Of a stretch of 64,000 nucleotides of DNA, positions 8,209-18,692 are shown one piece after another; positions within the stretch are counted from its first letter, which is position 1, and every line of letters starts with the position of its first letter. Origin of the DNA: Sabulicella glaciei (lineage in GTDB: Bacteria; Pseudomonadota; Alphaproteobacteria; Acetobacterales; Acetobacteraceae); NCBI RefSeq assembly GCF_026183895.1, contig NZ_JAPFQI010000021.1, forward strand, positions 1 to 64,000. The letters run 5' to 3'. The notes under the pieces were generated by a model. It searched no databases, was not told the DNA's origin, and worked only from the letters and a program-made list of their open reading frames with translations. The position numbers and the translations under genes are program-made.

Positions 8209-9054
8209 CCGGAACATCAGCAGCAGCCCGCCCAGGGTTAGCGCGCCGCCCACGAGGTCGCCCCAGATCAGCCGCTCGCCGAGCAGGGACCAGCCGATCA
8301 GCGCGGCCACTGGGGGCGAGAGGAGCTGGAGCGCCGCCGCGTTGCTCGGCCCGAAGCGGCGGATCACGACAAAGAACAGCGCGTAGCCGCCCATCCCCAC
8401 CACGACGGAGGAATACACCATGCCCAGGATGAAGGGGGTGGAGGCGCTCGTGGGCAGGGGGCCGCCAAAGGGCACGGCCAGCAGGACCAGCACCAGCGCC
8501 GCCACCGCCGTCTGGCCGAGATTCGCCACCCAGGGATCCATGCGCGCCCGCGCCGGGGCGTAGATCAGCACCCCAGCCGCCTGCAGCAGGGCACCCAGCA
8601 GCGTCAGTCCGAGGCCCCAGGCCTCCGCCGCCGCCAGCCCATCCGCCGAGCGCGACAGCCCTAGCACCGCGACACCCAGCCAGCCCAGGGCGAGGCCCAG
8701 CCAGCCCAGACGCGCCATCGCCTCGCCGCGCAGCGCGGAACCCAGGGCGACAAAGAGCGGCGAGGTGGCGGCCAGCAGCGCGACGAGACCGGACGGCACG
8801 TGCTTGGACGCCACCCAGGCGCAGGCGAGGTAGCCGCCCATGCCCAGCGCCCCCATGCCGAAGAGCCGCCACGCATCGCCGCCGCGCGGAAAGGAGGCGC
8901 GGCGAAGGGACCAGATCAGGGCCAGGGCCGGCACCACCAGGACGAAGCGCAGGGCCAGCGCCCAGAGCGGCGGCCATTCCAGCGCCACCACCCGCGCCGC
9001 GTTGAAGGCCGAGCCCCAGATCAGGATGTAGGAAGCGGCGAGGAGGAGGCTCAC
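8191..9054 (-). CDS. EamA/DMT-family transporter
   Basis: Drug/metabolite transporter superfamily protein with two EamA repeats (287 residues, about ten hydrophobic helices). Typical features are the N-terminal ASYILIWGSAFNAARVV, the end of repeat one near GLALGWLGVAVLGL, and repeat two from GLGLTLLGALLQA to LLGERLIWGDLVGGALTLGGL. Probably an inner-membrane exporter of small metabolites with unknown substrate. I chose the GTG start at 9054 because it overlaps the stop of the upstream small membrane protein (GTGA). Longer in-frame starts encode a low-complexity, non-family N-terminus. It is the last gene of the yggT-folD operon. Confidence 0.85.
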   Translation of the reverse strand: MSLLLAASYILIWGSAFNAARVVALEWPPLWALALRFVLVVPALALIWSLRRASFPRGGDAWRLFGMGALGMGGYLACAWVASKHVPSGLVALLAATSPLFVALGSALRGEAMARLGWLGLALGWLGVAVLGLSRSADGLAAAEAWGLGLTLLGALLQAAGVLIYAPARARMDPWVANLGQTAVAALVLVLLAVPFGGPLPTSASTPFILGMVYSSVVVGMGGYALFFVVIRRFGPSNAAALQLLSPPVAALIGWSLLGERLIWGDLVGGALTLGGLLLMFRARARG

Positions 9055-9314
9055 CCGGCCCGGTCGCGCAGCAATGCCTCCAGCCGCGCCAGCGCCTCGC
9101 GCATCTCGGCCGCCTGCCTCTCGGCCCGTGCCAGGGCAATGCCCAGGCCCCCGATCGCGATCAGCGCCAGGGCTGAAACCAGGCCCGCCATGGCGTAGAG
9201 CATCCGCGCGCGCGACCAGCCATCGCCGCCCAGCGGCGAGGCCTCCCAGGCCAGCTGGAGGCACATCAGCACCGCCAGCGCGCCCACGACCTGCAGGAAG
9301 CGGTGGAGGATCAC
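9051..9314 (-). CDS. Small membrane protein, hypothetical
   Basis: An 87-residue protein with two predicted membrane helices (about 8-25 and 38-60) and a charged C-terminal tail rich in Ala, Glu and Arg that could form a short coiled coil ([20 protein letters not shown]). I do not recognise a family. The GTG start overlaps the folD stop (GTGA), and its own stop overlaps the GTG of the eamA-like gene, so it is embedded in a tightly coupled operon. That spacing is the main evidence that it is real. Confidence 0.65.
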   Translation of the reverse strand: MILHRFLQVVGALAVLMCLQLAWEASPLGGDGWSRARMLYAMAGLVSALALIAIGGLGIALARAERQAAEMREALARLEALLRDRAG

Positions 9315-10150
9315 GCGCGCCTCGCCAGCGCGGCTTCCAGAGTGTTCTCCAGCAGGCAGGCGATGGTCATGGGGCCAACGCCGCCCGGCACGGGGGTGAT
9401 GGCGGCGGCCATCGTCTCGGCCTCAGTGAAGGCGACGTCGCCGACGAGGCGCCCGTCGGGCAGGCGGTTGATGCCCACATCCACCACAGTGGCGCCAGGC
9501 TTGATCCAGCCGCCGCGCACCATCTCCGGCCGCCCGACCGCCGCCACCAGGATGTCGGCGCGGCGGCATTCAGCCGGCAGGTCGTCGGTGCGGGAATGGG
9601 CCATGGTGACGGTGCAGTCGGCGCCCAGCAGGAGCTGCGCCATGGGCCGCCCGACGATCTGCGACCGGCCGAGCACGATGGCGCGCGCCCCGCGCAGCTT
9701 CACCCCGGCCTCCCGCAGCAGGTGCATCACCCCGCGCGGCGTGCAGGGCACGAGGCCGGGCAGGCCGGAGGCGAGGCGCCCGGCATTGATCGGGTGGAAC
9801 CCGTCCACGTCCTTTGCCGGGTCCACGGCGGCGATCGCCGCCTCGGCCCGGATGTGGCCCGGCAGGGGAAGCTGCACCAGGATGCCGTCCACCGCCGGGT
9901 CGGCGTTCAGCGCCGCGATCTCGCGCAGCAGGGCGTCCTCGGCGGTGTCCTCGGACAGGTGCAGGGTGCGGCTTTCGAACCCCGCCTCCCGCGCCGCGCG
10001 GTCCTTGTTGCGGACATAGACGCCGCTTGCCGGGTCCTCCCCCACGCGCACGACGACGAGGCCGGGGCGGAAGCCAATTCCGGCGACGCGCTCGGCCAGC
10101 CCGGCGCGCAGCCGCGCGGCCACGGCCTTGCCGTCGAGGATTCGCGCCAT
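9311..10150 (-). CDS. folD: Bifunctional methylene-THF dehydrogenase / methenyl-THF cyclohydrolase
   Basis: FolD interconverts 5,10-methylene-, 5,10-methenyl- and 10-formyl-tetrahydrofolate in one-carbon metabolism, using NADP. The 279-residue protein is of normal size. It has the folate-site motif [13 protein letters not shown] (catalytic Lys), [21 protein letters not shown], the NADP-binding [15 protein letters not shown] and the closing [18 protein letters not shown]. The ATG at 10150 matches the family start ([11 protein letters not shown]). It lies 2 bp after yggT and its stop overlaps the next GTG, so it is co-transcribed with yggT and two membrane-protein genes. Confidence 0.96.
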   Translation of the reverse strand: MARILDGKAVAARLRAGLAERVAGIGFRPGLVVVRVGEDPASGVYVRNKDRAAREAGFESRTLHLSEDTAEDALLREIAALNADPAVDGILVQLPLPGHIRAEAAIAAVDPAKDVDGFHPINAGRLASGLPGLVPCTPRGVMHLLREAGVKLRGARAIVLGRSQIVGRPMAQLLLGADCTVTMAHSRTDDLPAECRRADILVAAVGRPEMVRGGWIKPGATVVDVGINRLPDGRLVGDVAFTEAETMAAAITPVPGGVGPMTIACLLENTLEAALARRA

Positions 10151-10152
10151 GG

Positions 10153-10464
10153 TCAGAAATACACCCCGCCGCGGATCAGGTAGCCCTGGATGGCCGCGAC
10201 CAGCAGCATGGCGGCCTGGATCAGCAGCAGCACCACGAGGGGCGAAAGGTCGATGCCGCCCAGATTGGGCAGCCGGTCGCGCACCGGGCGCAAGGCCGGT
10301 TCGGTCACGCGGTAGAAAAAGTCGCCGATGGTCCAGACCACGCGGTTGCGCGTGTCCAGGATGCCGAAGCCGGTCAGCAGCGACAGCACGGCGGCGATGA
10401 TGATGGCCCAGAAAAACAGGTTCAGGCCAGCCATCACGAGAAAGAACAAGGCATCGAGGATCAT
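10153..10464 (-). CDS. YggT-family membrane protein
   Basis: YggT family, 103 residues, with two hydrophobic stretches (3-28 and 73-97) around the conserved cytoplasmic loop [20 protein letters not shown], which is diagnostic of the family. Members are linked to osmotic stress and, in cyanobacteria, to thylakoid or nucleoid organisation; the biochemical role is not established. It is the first gene of the folD operon; the stop is 2 bp before folD. A promoter should lie in the 135-bp gap shared with the divergent tRNA gene. Confidence 0.88.
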   Translation of the reverse strand: MILDALFFLVMAGLNLFFWAIIIAAVLSLLTGFGILDTRNRVVWTIGDFFYRVTEPALRPVRDRLPNLGGIDLSPLVVLLLIQAAMLLVAAIQGYLIRGGVYF

Positions 10465-10599
10465 GGCGTCCGGTGGTTCCGTGGCGTGGCCCGGTTTGTC
10501 GCGGATAGGGGGGTTTGCCGCAAGGGGCGCTGTTGACTCCGCGCGCGGAACGGGTCACACACCGGCCCCACGCCGCGCCCCATCGCGGCGCGTGGATAC

Positions 10600-10675
10600 G
10601 GGGCTGTAGCTCAGTTGGGAGAGCGCGTCGTTCGCAATGACGAGGCCAGGGGTTCGATTCCCCTCAGCTCCACCA
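10600..10675 (+). tRNA. tRNA-Ala (anticodon CGC)
   Basis: A complete 76-nt cloverleaf with encoded 3' CCA: acceptor GGGGCTG/CAGCTCC, D-arm GCTC..GAGC, anticodon stem CGTCG/TGACG with loop TTCGCAA (anticodon CGC, reading GCG), variable loop and T-arm CAGGGGTTCGATTCCCCT. GCG is a heavily used codon at this GC content. A TTGACT (10533-10538) sits upstream as a possible -35. A decayed transposase begins about 65 bp downstream, so this tRNA end may be the border of an accessory island. Confidence 0.96.
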
Positions 10676-10739
10676 CCATTCCATTTTAAACACTTGAATG
10701 AGCTGGCTTTTAGAAAGCCGCTGCTCCGCTTTCCCAACT

Positions 10740-11179
10740 ACCTTCGCGACTACGGCGTGCTGACGCGTTATGCCGACCGTGTGCGTCGAGGTTGTTGGCC
10801 GCGCTCTTCGATCCAGCGCCTCGCGCCCCATAGGGAATCTTGCGTTCGACACGCCAAGCTCGCGCATGACGTGCCCAACTCAGGCCCGCCGCCGCGCGGG
10901 CTCCCACTTTCCCGAGGCGGCTTCCTTCGGATGACCTTCTCGAGCGTCAGGTCCGACACCGCCTTCCGAAGCCGCGCCTTCTCCCGCGCCGACTCCTTCA
11001 GCCGCTTCGCCTGGTCCAGCTTCAAGCCGGCCGAGTTCCATCCGCTACCGAGAATACGTCTGCGCCGTCACCCCGATCGTCCGCACCGCCTCAACAGCGG
11101 ATTTTCCCTATGCGAGCGAAACCTCGACCGGGTGCAGCTTCGGCACGATTTCCTTCGGCTTGTGATGCTTCCTCGCCAT
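10740..11179 (-). pseudogene. Decayed IS3-family transposase (OrfA and start of OrfB)
   Basis: Minus-strand remnant beginning with an intact OrfA start (MARKHHKPKEIVPKL..), typical of IS3-group transposases. The frame is broken by a stop after about 23 codons, by a second stop near the helix-turn-helix (RTIGVTAQTY), and by a one-base shift before DQAKRLKESAREKARLRK and AVSDLTLEKVI (leucine-zipper end of OrfA). A further frame holds an OrfB-like opening (EPARRRA..HVMRELGVS..RKIPYG), then the match fades. No inverted repeats or target duplication could be defined with confidence. The 10676-11556 interval contains no other convincing gene. Confidence 0.75.
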
Positions 11180-11352
11180 TCTCAGTGCTCTCCTCGGCTC
11201 CGTCGAACTCATTCCGCCGGCGGCCCGCTTCCAAGGGGGCAGGTCAGGAGAGGCTCAAGGAATGGCAAGCCGTTGCCACGCGATTCGCGAAAACCGCCGA
11301 GTCCCTTCCTCAGCGCGCCGTGCCTCACCGTCCCGATCGATCATTTCAAGAG

Positions 11353-11412
11353 ATGACAGACCCCAGCAAGCAACAACAGAAGAAAAAAGAATCTCGCTTC
11401 CAAAAAAAATAA
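11353..11412 (+). CDS. Possible 19-residue Lys/Gln-rich micropeptide
   Basis: A short open frame, MTDPSKQQQKKKESRFQKK, in an AT-rich patch unlike the surroundings. It ends in TAA and uses AAA and CAA codons that are rare here. It lies about 145 bp upstream of the tandem radical SAM genes on the same strand. No strong ribosome-binding site is visible. It may be chance coding in foreign, low-GC DNA; it is recorded because radical SAM maturases often have small peptide substrates nearby. Confidence 0.2.
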   Translation: MTDPSKQQQKKKESRFQKK

Positions 11413-11438
11413 TGTGCCCGCATATAAGCATCAAAGAT

Positions 11439-11471
11439 GGCAGATAATCGCATTTATTGGCTTGATCTGCC
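11439..11471. promoter_or_regulatory. Inverted repeat in AT-rich leader of radical SAM genes
   Basis: GGCAGAT and ATCTGCC, 19 bp apart, in the most AT-rich stretch of the window (about 11340-11480). This region probably holds the promoter of the two radical SAM genes, and the dyad could be an operator. No regulator gene is adjacent. Confidence 0.3.
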
Positions 11472-11556
11472 GTTAATCTTGCCCGAGCGTTGCGGCGATG
11501 CTTAGAACAGCGCCTCGGCAATCCGCCACTCGACACAATAACCGTAAGACGCGCCG

Positions 11557-12699
11557 TTGTCGGTGAGGCGCATCTCTATTTCGAGAGCGGCGGCGCAAGC
11601 CCTCGGCCCCTTTCCGCTGATCAGGACGGCCGCCAAGCGCGTTGACCAGGCCGCAGCCCAGTTGCGGCATTCCGTCGCGCGTTGGGCCCCCGGCGTGATC
11701 CAGCCCAAGCCGCGTCAGTTGACCATTGCCGTCACGGCGGACTGCAACCTGCGCTGCAAGGGCTGCCGCTACGGGCGCGACTTCATGGCCGGCGAGCGCC
11801 TTTCCCTCGAGACGATCCGCTCCGTGCTGGAGGATGCGCGGGAGGCCGGGATCGACCGCGTCCGCTTCTATGGCGGCGAGCCCCTGCTGCATCCCGACCT
11901 GCCGGCCATGGTGCGGCACACGATCGGCCTCGGCATGCGTCCGTACGTGACCACCAACGGCACGCATCTCGGCCCGAAGATCCCGGCGCTCTTCGACGCG
12001 GGGCTGCGCCTCGCCACCATCGGCTTCTACGGCATCGGCGCGCGCTACGACGACTACACGCGGCGCCGGGGTCACTTCGAGCGTCTCGAACGCAGCCTTT
12101 CCCAGGTCCGGGAGAGGTACGGAAGCACTTTCGAGCTGCAGCTCAACTTCGTCCTCATCCGCGAAACCTGCAACCTCGCCGACCTCGAGCTGGCTTGGTC
12201 CTTCGCCCGCAAATACGACATGTTCTTCCACATCGACCTCGCGAACTACGCGGCTCCGTTCTTTGTCCAGGACCGCGAGGCCGATCTGCAGCTCCAGCCC
12301 GATGACCGTCCGCGCGTCGAGGCCGTGACGCGCGCCCTGCTGGACCTCAAGAGGTCGGAGCCAGAGCGCTTCCTGCACTCACCCGAATTCATCCGCTCGG
12401 TGCCCGATTGGCTGCTGAAGGGGCCTGCCATGCGCGTCCCCTGCGACGCCTATGAACTGCTCTGGCTCGGCGCCGACGGCACGCTGCAGCTTTGCGACGT
12501 CGCGCTGCCGCTCGGCAACGTCAACACGCACCGCCTGCGCGACCTCTTGTTCACCGAGGCGCACGCGCAGGCCGCTCGCGACGGCTTCCAGCTCAACTGC
12601 CCGAACTGCACCTGCAAGGCGCAGACGCGCATCCAGAAAGACGTCCCATCCATGCGCCGCTACGGCCGCATGCTCGCAGGGGAGGCGACACAGGCTTGA
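11557..12699 (+). CDS. Radical SAM protein with truncated SPASM-like C-terminus (copy 1)
   Basis: Radical SAM enzyme of about 380 residues. The 4Fe-4S/SAM cluster motif is CNLRCKGC, followed by the glycine motif RFYGGEPLLH. The C-terminal part has five further cysteines (VPCDAY.., LQLCDVA, and CPNCTC), resembling a shortened SPASM or twitch domain that would bind an auxiliary cluster. The substrate is unknown. It is highly similar throughout to the next gene, a tandem paralogue. The start is uncertain: TTG at 11557 or GTG at 11563; both give the same N-terminal region before QPKPRQLTIAVTADCN. Its stop overlaps the TTG of copy 2. Position beside a tRNA and IS remnant suggests acquisition. Confidence 0.8.
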   Translation: MSVRRISISRAAAQALGPFPLIRTAAKRVDQAAAQLRHSVARWAPGVIQPKPRQLTIAVTADCNLRCKGCRYGRDFMAGERLSLETIRSVLEDAREAGIDRVRFYGGEPLLHPDLPAMVRHTIGLGMRPYVTTNGTHLGPKIPALFDAGLRLATIGFYGIGARYDDYTRRRGHFERLERSLSQVRERYGSTFELQLNFVLIRETCNLADLELAWSFARKYDMFFHIDLANYAAPFFVQDREADLQLQPDDRPRVEAVTRALLDLKRSEPERFLHSPEFIRSVPDWLLKGPAMRVPCDAYELLWLGADGTLQLCDVALPLGNVNTHRLRDLLFTEAHAQAARDGFQLNCPNCTCKAQTRIQKDVPSMRRYGRMLAGEATQA

Positions 12700-13871
12700 C
12701 CCGGATCATCACGATCGACCATCGCTCCGGACCCGCGCTCCGGCGCCTGACGGACGCCATGCGGGAATCGGCCCGCGCCGCCACCCGCTCCATGCCGGCC
12801 CTCAAGCGGAGCCTGCGGCAGATCGAGCAGGGCGTGGGCCTGGTGGAGCACTCAATTGGGCAGATGGTCCCTTCGGTGATCCAGCCCCGGCCGCGGCGCA
12901 TCACCGTCGCGGTCACCGCGAACTGCAACCTGCGCTGCACTGGCTGCCGCTATGGCCGCGACTTCATGCCGGGCCACCAGCTTTCGCTGAACGAGGTGCG
13001 CAACCTCCTCGACGACGCCAAGGCAGGTGGGGTCGAACTGGTGCGGCTCTATGGCGGCGAGCCGCTGCTGCACAAGCAGCTGCCGGAGATGGTCCAGCAT
13101 TCGGTAGGGCTTGGCCTCGCGACCTATGTCACGACGAACGGCACCCTGCTCCGGCAGAAGATCGACGCGCTGTTCGAGGCCGGGCTGCGGAACATCACGA
13201 TCGGCTTCTACGGAACGGGGGAGGGCTACGACAGCTACGTCAACCGCAAGGCCTCCTTCGCGCGGCTGGAGGAGGGGCTGACCTACGCACGTGCCCGCTA
13301 CGGCTCGGCGCTGTCGCTGCAGCTCAACTACCTCATCATGCGTCCGACCTGCACGGTCGAGGCGCTGCGCACGGCATGGGATTTCGCCGAGCGCTTCGAC
13401 ATGAGCTTCCACACGGACCTCGTCCACTACTCCCTGCCCTATTTCACCGATGGCCAGCAAGGCGGGCTGCACTTCACGCAGGAGCAGGAACCCGAGATCC
13501 GCCGCGTCGTCGCGGAACTCAGCCGTCTCAAGCAAGCGAATCCGCTGCGGGTGCGCGAAAGCCTGGCCAGCATCCACTCCATCCCGGACTGGCTGCTCAA
13601 GGGCCCGGACATGCGCGTGCCCTGCGACGTGAGCAATCTGATCTGGGTTGGCGCCGATGGCTCGGTGCAGCTGTGCTACGTCACCTTCAAGCTGGGCAAT
13701 ATCCGCGAAAGCCCGCTGAGGGACATGCTCTTCACTCCGACGCATCGGCAAGCGGCACGCGACGCCTTCCAGCTAAACTGCCCGAACTGCCATTGCGAAC
13801 GCGACAGCCGCATCCAGAAGCATCTTCCAAGCCGCCTCCGCTATGCGAGCCTGCCCAAGGAGAGCGCGTGA
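12696..13871 (+). CDS. Radical SAM protein with truncated SPASM-like C-terminus (copy 2)
   Basis: Paralogue of the preceding gene, 391 residues from the TTG at 12696, which overlaps the upstream stop (TTGA); an ATG at 12759 is an alternative start. Motifs match copy 1 closely: CNLRCTGC, then RLYGGEPLLH, TTNGTLLRQKI, and C-terminal cysteines in VPCDVS.., VQLCYV and CPNCHC. A helical N-terminal extension of about 60 residues precedes the barrel in both. The pair may act as a heterodimer or on successive sites of one substrate. One base separates its stop from that of the convergent glycosyltransferase gene. Known SPASM-type enzymes modify peptides or small substrates; no obvious precursor gene is present. 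Confidence 0.82.
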   Translation: MTRIITIDHRSGPALRRLTDAMRESARAATRSMPALKRSLRQIEQGVGLVEHSIGQMVPSVIQPRPRRITVAVTANCNLRCTGCRYGRDFMPGHQLSLNEVRNLLDDAKAGGVELVRLYGGEPLLHKQLPEMVQHSVGLGLATYVTTNGTLLRQKIDALFEAGLRNITIGFYGTGEGYDSYVNRKASFARLEEGLTYARARYGSALSLQLNYLIMRPTCTVEALRTAWDFAERFDMSFHTDLVHYSLPYFTDGQQGGLHFTQEQEPEIRRVVAELSRLKQANPLRVRESLASIHSIPDWLLKGPDMRVPCDVSNLIWVGADGSVQLCYVTFKLGNIRESPLRDMLFTPTHRQAARDAFQLNCPNCHCERDSRIQKHLPSRLRYASLPKESA

Positions 13872-13872
13872 C

Positions 13873-14967
13873 CTAGGCCTCGCCGCGATACAGCCTGTCA
13901 TAGGCGGACCATTCGGCCTCGAAGGAGAAGGCCGCGGCCCGGCGCGCCGCAGCAGCGCTGAAGTGCGCCCGCTCTTCCGCATGCGCCGCCAAGCGCCCGA
14001 TGGCCGCAGCAAGCGAGGAAGGGTCAAAGGGCGGCACGAGCAGCCCGGCCGCATCGCCGCCCGTCCCGACCATGTGGGGGATGCCGCCGACATGGGTCGC
14101 GACGACTGGCACGCCGCAGGCCATGCCCTCGAGGAGCACCAGCGGTGCCGCTTCGTGGGCGGAGCACAGCGTGATCAGGTCCAGGCCGCGCATCAGCGCC
14201 GCCATGTCCGCCGCCTGGGAAAGGAAGCGGATATTCCCCAGACCGGCCGCATCCCGCCTGACCTGCTCCGCCAATGGCCCTTGGCCCACGAGCAGGAAGA
14301 CCACCCGCGGTGCCGTGCGGGCCAGCGTGGCGGCAGCCTCCAGAAGATCCGCGTGCCGCTTGATGGGATCGAGACGCGCCACATGTCCAACGAGGATCGC
14401 GTCGTCGCCTATGCCCATTTCGCGTCGCCAGGATGGAGGCGCGGGGGCGGGAAAGAACTCGCCCTGGTCCACCCCGTTCCAGATCGTCGAACACGGGCCG
14501 AGCCAACCCGCCACGCGAAGCCGCTCCGACAGCTCGTCGGAAACCGCCGCGACCTCGGCCACGCGGGACGCCAGGCGATTCAGTCGCCGCGCGTGGGAAG
14601 TGGGATGGCTGGGCCAGGTGTGGAAGGTCGCGACGACCCTCGGCGGCCGCCGGAGGAGAAGCCGGGATGCCAGGGCGGCATAGAACAGCGCCGTGTCGTT
14701 GTGCGCATGGATGGCGCCCGCTCCCATGCGCCGGAGCAAGCGCGCCAGCCGCCAGGCGAAGCGCAGGTCCAGCCCGCCACCCCGCGGCAGGAAATGGGTT
14801 GGGACCTCGCCTGGGTCGAAATCGGTTTCCGGGCCGCGGAAAGGCTGGTCGAACAGCACCAGCGCGTGGTCCTGCCCTTCGCGCAGTCCCCTTCGCGCGA
14901 GCCGAAGCGCCGCGCGTTCCTTGCCGCCGATGGTCAAGCCACTGAGGAGGTGAGCGACTGCGGTCAT
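13873..14967 (-). CDS. GT4-family glycosyltransferase
   Basis: GT-B fold retaining glycosyltransferase (group 1/GT4), 364 residues. The N-terminal domain has the glycine-rich LLSGLTIGGKERAAL. The middle contains IWNGVDQGEFFP. The C-terminal nucleotide-sugar site shows LVGHVARLDPIKRH, LVGQGPL and the HEAAPLVLLEGMACGVPVVA block (E-x7-E motif), then GGIPHMV. It probably transfers a sugar from an NDP-sugar to a surface or peptide acceptor. It converges on the radical SAM pair with no room for a separate terminator. Functional linkage with the radical SAM enzymes is possible but unproven. Confidence 0.85.
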   Translation of the reverse strand: MTAVAHLLSGLTIGGKERAALRLARRGLREGQDHALVLFDQPFRGPETDFDPGEVPTHFLPRGGGLDLRFAWRLARLLRRMGAGAIHAHNDTALFYAALASRLLLRRPPRVVATFHTWPSHPTSHARRLNRLASRVAEVAAVSDELSERLRVAGWLGPCSTIWNGVDQGEFFPAPAPPSWRREMGIGDDAILVGHVARLDPIKRHADLLEAAATLARTAPRVVFLLVGQGPLAEQVRRDAAGLGNIRFLSQAADMAALMRGLDLITLCSAHEAAPLVLLEGMACGVPVVATHVGGIPHMVGTGGDAAGLLVPPFDPSSLAAAIGRLAAHAEERAHFSAAAARRAAAFSFEAEWSAYDRLYRGEA

Positions 14968-15019
14968 CCTGTGGCAAGGGGTGCGGGCGGCGGGACGATG
15001 CCCGCCGCGCCGCGTCGCC

Positions 15020-17290
<2,271 letters not shown>

Positions 17291-17292
17291 TT

Positions 17293-17339
17293 ATCGCTGG
17301 AAACGATTTTTCATGATTGATACCATCGAGAACATCGAT
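17293..17339 (-). promoter_or_regulatory. Paired ATCG-N7-CGAT operator upstream of katG (OxyR-like)
   Basis: Two 15-bp dyads, ATCGCTGGAAACGAT (17293-17307) and ATCGAGAACATCGAT (17325-17339), share the form ATCG-N7-CGAT with the T-N11-A core of LysR-type sites. Their centres are 32 bp apart, about three helical turns, so a tetramer could bind both on one face. OxyR sites have the related form ATAG-N7-CTAT. The pair lies 51-97 bp before the katG start and could also control the divergent operon starting at 17490. Confidence 0.6.
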
Positions 17340-17489
17340 TGAAGTCTTCCGTCGGGGGAGTGCCATTGTCGGAGGTTGAGCTGACCTCCGCCCGGCGGAG
17401 CCCACTCCCGTGCAACCCGGCGCTCCGGCGGGGTCTTTTCAGCGTCGCGGCCGGAACGGCGCGCGGCGAGACAGAGGGCGAGACAGGCC

Positions 17490-18692
17490 ATGGCGAACGA
17501 AACGAGCGGAACCAGCGTCGGGCAGCCCATGCGCTATCTCGACAAGGCGATGATGGCGCTGCGCGACATGGGCCTGCCCCTGCCGGAGCCCGGCATGGCG
17601 GAGCAGAACCCGATCACCGGCCTGCTGCAGAAGGTGAGCGACCTCGACCCCGACCGCGTGGCCCTGATCGCGCGCGTGCTGGTCCAGGCGACGCATTTCA
17701 ATGAGATGGTGCGCGAGCAGGTGCGCGGCGTGGAGATCGGCAGCCGCTACGAGACCATCACCAACGCCTTCAACTCCATCCGCGACGATGCGCGGGAGAT
17801 GGTGAAGCAGGTGGAGGACGGCCGTATCTCGACCATGGAGCGCCTGTCCAACATCTGGCAGAAGGTGACGCGCGGCGACATCGCCGGCCGCTTCGACACG
17901 ATCCGCCGCACCTACATGGAAGTGACGCGCGACACCAAGGACCAGGTGGACCGCGAGCACGCCATCCTCGAAGCCTATCGCGACTTCCGCGGCGCGCTGA
18001 AAGAGGCCGAGGTGATGGCCTATGAGGTGCTGCAGAAGGCCGAGGCGCGTTTGCGCACGGCGCGCGAGGCGATGGACCAGGCTTCCCAGCAGGTCGAGGC
18101 CGCCAGCGAGGCCGCACCGCCCGAGCGCGCCCGGCTGGAACTGGCGCGGGACGAGGCGCTGCGGAAGCTCCAGGCCGAGGAGGGCGTGTACCAGGTCGCC
18201 AAGGACCTGTCGGACAACCTCACCGTTTCCTACAACACCTCCGAGGTGATCATGGCGCGGCTGGTGCAGACCACCAGCGCCAAGGAGCGTGTGTGGCAGC
18301 AATCCGTCGCCTTCTTCTCCACCAACGAGGCGGTGCTGACCGCGCTCACCGCCACCTTCACCGGGCTGCACGGGCTGCACGAGAGCACGCGCACCCTGGA
18401 GGGCATGAAGTCCGGCGTGAACCAGAGCCTGGAGGTGCTGGCCGAGATCGGCGGCAAGGTGCAGGAGGAGGCGCTGCGCGCCGGCTATGGCCCGACCATC
18501 CGGGCGGAGGCGGTGAAGCGCCTCGTGGACTCCGTGGTCGCCTACCAGGAGCGCTCGCGCGAGATCATCGAGGAGATGCGCCGCTCCGCGACGGAGAACA
18601 GCCAGGAGATCAGCCGCTCCGTCGAGGAGGCGAAGCGGCGCCTGGCCCGACTGGCGCGGGAGGGAACGGCGCTTCCCGCCAATGCCGCCTGA
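17490..18692 (+). CDS. Coiled-coil protein of unknown function (first of three-gene cassette)
   Basis: A 400-residue soluble protein, mostly alpha-helical and rich in Glu, Ala and Arg. No signal peptide or membrane helix is visible. Conspicuous stretches are NIWQKVTRGDIAGRFDTIRR and TRDTKDQVDREHAILEAYRD, then a long coiled coil (about 170-235) and a C-terminal helical part. The general pattern recalls TelA-like or membrane-stress-associated coiled-coil proteins, but I cannot assign a family with confidence. Its stop overlaps the ATG of the next gene by 11 bp. It is divergent from katG, and the shared 247-bp region contains the paired dyads. Confidence 0.75.
   Translation: MANETSGTSVGQPMRYLDKAMMALRDMGLPLPEPGMAEQNPITGLLQKVSDLDPDRVALIARVLVQATHFNEMVREQVRGVEIGSRYETITNAFNSIRDDAREMVKQVEDGRISTMERLSNIWQKVTRGDIAGRFDTIRRTYMEVTRDTKDQVDREHAILEAYRDFRGALKEAEVMAYEVLQKAEARLRTAREAMDQASQQVEAASEAAPPERARLELARDEALRKLQAEEGVYQVAKDLSDNLTVSYNTSEVIMARLVQTTSAKERVWQQSVAFFSTNEAVLTALTATFTGLHGLHESTRTLEGMKSGVNQSLEVLAEIGGKVQEEALRAGYGPTIRAEAVKRLVDSVVAYQERSREIIEEMRRSATENSQEISRSVEEAKRRLARLAREGTALPANAA

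Noticed and set aside
11498-11566. 22-codon frame as a RiPP precursor for the radical SAM genes
   Set aside because: No ribosome-binding site, no leader/core organisation, strongly basic composition; mentioned only as part of the leader-region observation.
10640-14970. An att-site duplication of the tRNA-Ala 3' end marking the far edge of an island
   Set aside because: I found no second copy of the T-arm/acceptor end sequence downstream, and no intact integrase gene, so the right border cannot be defined.
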